Source of the DNA: Nitriliruptoraceae bacterium
GTDB lineage: Bacteria > Actinomycetota > Nitriliruptoria > Nitriliruptorales > Nitriliruptoraceae
NCBI GenBank assembly: GCA_003554005.1
Contig: PWEU01000323.1
Coordinates: forward strand, 1-7,113
DNA length: 7,113 nt
Direction: 5' to 3'
A model generated the notes under the pieces. That model saw only the letters and a program-made list of their open reading frames with translations. It made no database searches and had not been told where the DNA came from. Below are positions 6,460 to 7,113 of this stretch, one piece after another (within the stretch, counting starts at the first letter, position 1; the number at the start of each line of letters is the position of its first letter). The translations under genes were made by a program, and so were the position numbers.

Positions 6460-6972
6460 ATGCCGGTCGAGATCGAACGCGCCTTCGTCGCTGACCGCCG
6501 ACCGGACACCGAGCTGCTCGGTCCCGGTGTCCCGCTGCGGCAAGGCTACGTGGCCAGCGAGGGCAAGGTGGAAGTTCGGCTCCGCATCACCGCCGACGAC
6601 GCCGTGCTGACCATCAAGTCCGGGGGTGGGTTGACCCGCGACGAGGTGGAGCTGGCGGTCGCTGCGGCCGATGCCGAGGCGTTGTGGCCGCTGACACAGG
6701 GACGGCGGATCGCGAAGCACCGGCATCGGGTTCCGATCGGCCAGCAGGTCGCCGAGGTGGACGTCTACGGCGACGCGCTCGAAGGGCTGTGCCGCATCGA
6801 GGTGGAGTTCGACAGCGAGGCGGCGGCGGCGGCCTTCGAGCCTCCGGTGTGGTTCGGTCGCGAGGTCACCGGTGACGACCGGTGGAGGAACGCGAGCCTC
6901 GCCCGGCACGGCCGTCCCGACCGCCCGAGCGGGGCCGCTTCCGCCTCGGTCGGGGCGCAACGGCAAGCCTGA
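6460..6972 (+). CDS. CYTH-domain triphosphate tunnel protein, tripolyphosphatase-like
   Basis: A 170-aa stand-alone CYTH protein. It follows the small bacterial triphosphate tunnel enzymes almost motif by motif: VEIERAF (3-9), PLRQGYV (25-31), VRLR (39-42), LTIKSGGGLTRDEVEL (50-65), ALWPLTQGRRIAKHRHR (74-90), EVDVY (99-103), RIEVEF (112-117) and WFGREVTGDDRWRNASLA (131-148). From memory this layout is closest to the Nitrosomonas europaea tripolyphosphatase, which cleaves inorganic tripolyphosphate. One key change: ExExK reads EIERA, so the lysine is Ala8. The other tunnel residues (Arg40, Arg42, Lys53, Arg60, Glu62, Glu64, Lys86, Arg88, Glu99, Asp101, Glu114, Glu116) are present. Activity may therefore be reduced, or the protein may only bind. 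The last 17 residues are a Pro/Ala/Ser-rich tail. ATG 6460 follows GGGGGA by 5 bases. It is divergent from the CHAD gene. Confidence 0.9.
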   Translation: MPVEIERAFVADRRPDTELLGPGVPLRQGYVASEGKVEVRLRITADDAVLTIKSGGGLTRDEVELAVAAADAEALWPLTQGRRIAKHRHRVPIGQQVAEVDVYGDALEGLCRIEVEFDSEAAAAAFEPPVWFGREVTGDDRWRNASLARHGRPDRPSGAASASVGAQRQA

Positions 6973-7039
6973 CAAGGTCCCGTCGATCGCGTCCTGGCGC
7001 GTCGGCTTGGTGGCCGTATCGAACGATGTGCTGCCACCG

Positions 7040-7045
7040 TACGCT
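7040..7045 (+). promoter_or_regulatory. Weak candidate -10 element before the last gene
   Basis: TACGCT fits TANNNT and lies 22 bases before ATG 7068. No good -35 hexamer is found at 16-19 bases upstream, so this is a weak suggestion. The 95-bp gap after the CYTH gene (6973-7067) otherwise shows no hairpin or repeat that I can support. Confidence 0.2.
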
Positions 7046-7056
7046 CAGGTCACTTC

Positions 7057-7062
7057 GGGAGG
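7057..7062 (+). promoter_or_regulatory. Ribosome binding site deciding the start at 7068
   Basis: GGGAGG lies 5 bases before ATG 7068, a strong Shine-Dalgarno match with good spacing. It is the main evidence that a gene begins here, since only 15 codons remain in the window. Confidence 0.65.
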
Positions 7063-7067
7063 CCGAG

Positions 7068-7113
7068 ATGGACCGTCGCACGATCGGGTGGCTGCTGGTC
7101 GCGGCGCAGGCCG
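7068..7113 (+). CDS. Start of an unidentified gene, hydrophobic N-terminus (3' end outside window)
   Basis: Fifteen full codons, MDRRTIGWLLVAAQA, remain before the window ends. Two arginines precede a hydrophobic run, as in a membrane protein or a signal peptide. The GGGAGG site just upstream and the open frame support a real start. The fragment is too short to assign a family. It points the same way as the CYTH gene, 95 bp downstream of it, so it may have its own promoter. Confidence 0.6.
   Translation, partial: MDRRTIGWLLVAAQA

Noticed and set aside
6426..6509. Longer CHAD start upstream of ATG 6425
   Set aside because: It would run antisense into the start of the CYTH gene, and the added residues are basic and non-conserved in appearance.

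Overview
The window is very GC-rich, tightly packed bacterial chromosome with GTG starts, 4-bp gene overlaps and few gaps. Together with the gene families this suggests an actinobacterium, possibly a deep-branching one, but nothing here fixes the genus. No rRNA, tRNA, CRISPR array, insertion sequence or phage gene is visible. Seven genes and one gene start are supported.

Left part (1-2627): the window opens in the C-terminal end of a class I fructose-1,6-bisphosphatase (+). It meets head-on a small membrane-anchored SRPBCC-fold protein (-), and the two stop codons share the palindrome CTAG. After a 207-bp divergent intergenic region comes a CbbX/SpoVK-type AAA+ ATPase (+), with an extra N-terminal helical domain and a proline-rich linker.

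Right part (2762-6972): three minus-strand genes form an apparent operon, read from right to left. They are a CHAD-domain protein with a degenerate CYTH-like N-terminal domain, a ParA/MinD-type ATPase that overlaps it by 4 bp (GTGA), and a metal-dependent amidohydrolase that overlaps the parA end. Divergent from the CHAD gene, with only 34 bp between start codons, lies a stand-alone CYTH protein (+) that resembles small inorganic tripolyphosphatases but lacks the lysine of the ExExK signature. The window closes with the first 15 codons of another plus-strand gene with a hydrophobic N-terminus (7068-7113).

The most interesting unit is CYTH / CHAD / ParA. CHAD proteins are known to bind polyphosphate granules, CYTH proteins bind or hydrolyse triphosphates and short polyphosphate, and ParA-type ATPases position cargo on the nucleoid. 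Their coupling suggests, as inference only, a system that positions or partitions polyphosphate granules, with the CHAD protein as cargo adaptor. The amidohydrolase may simply be a passenger of the operon.
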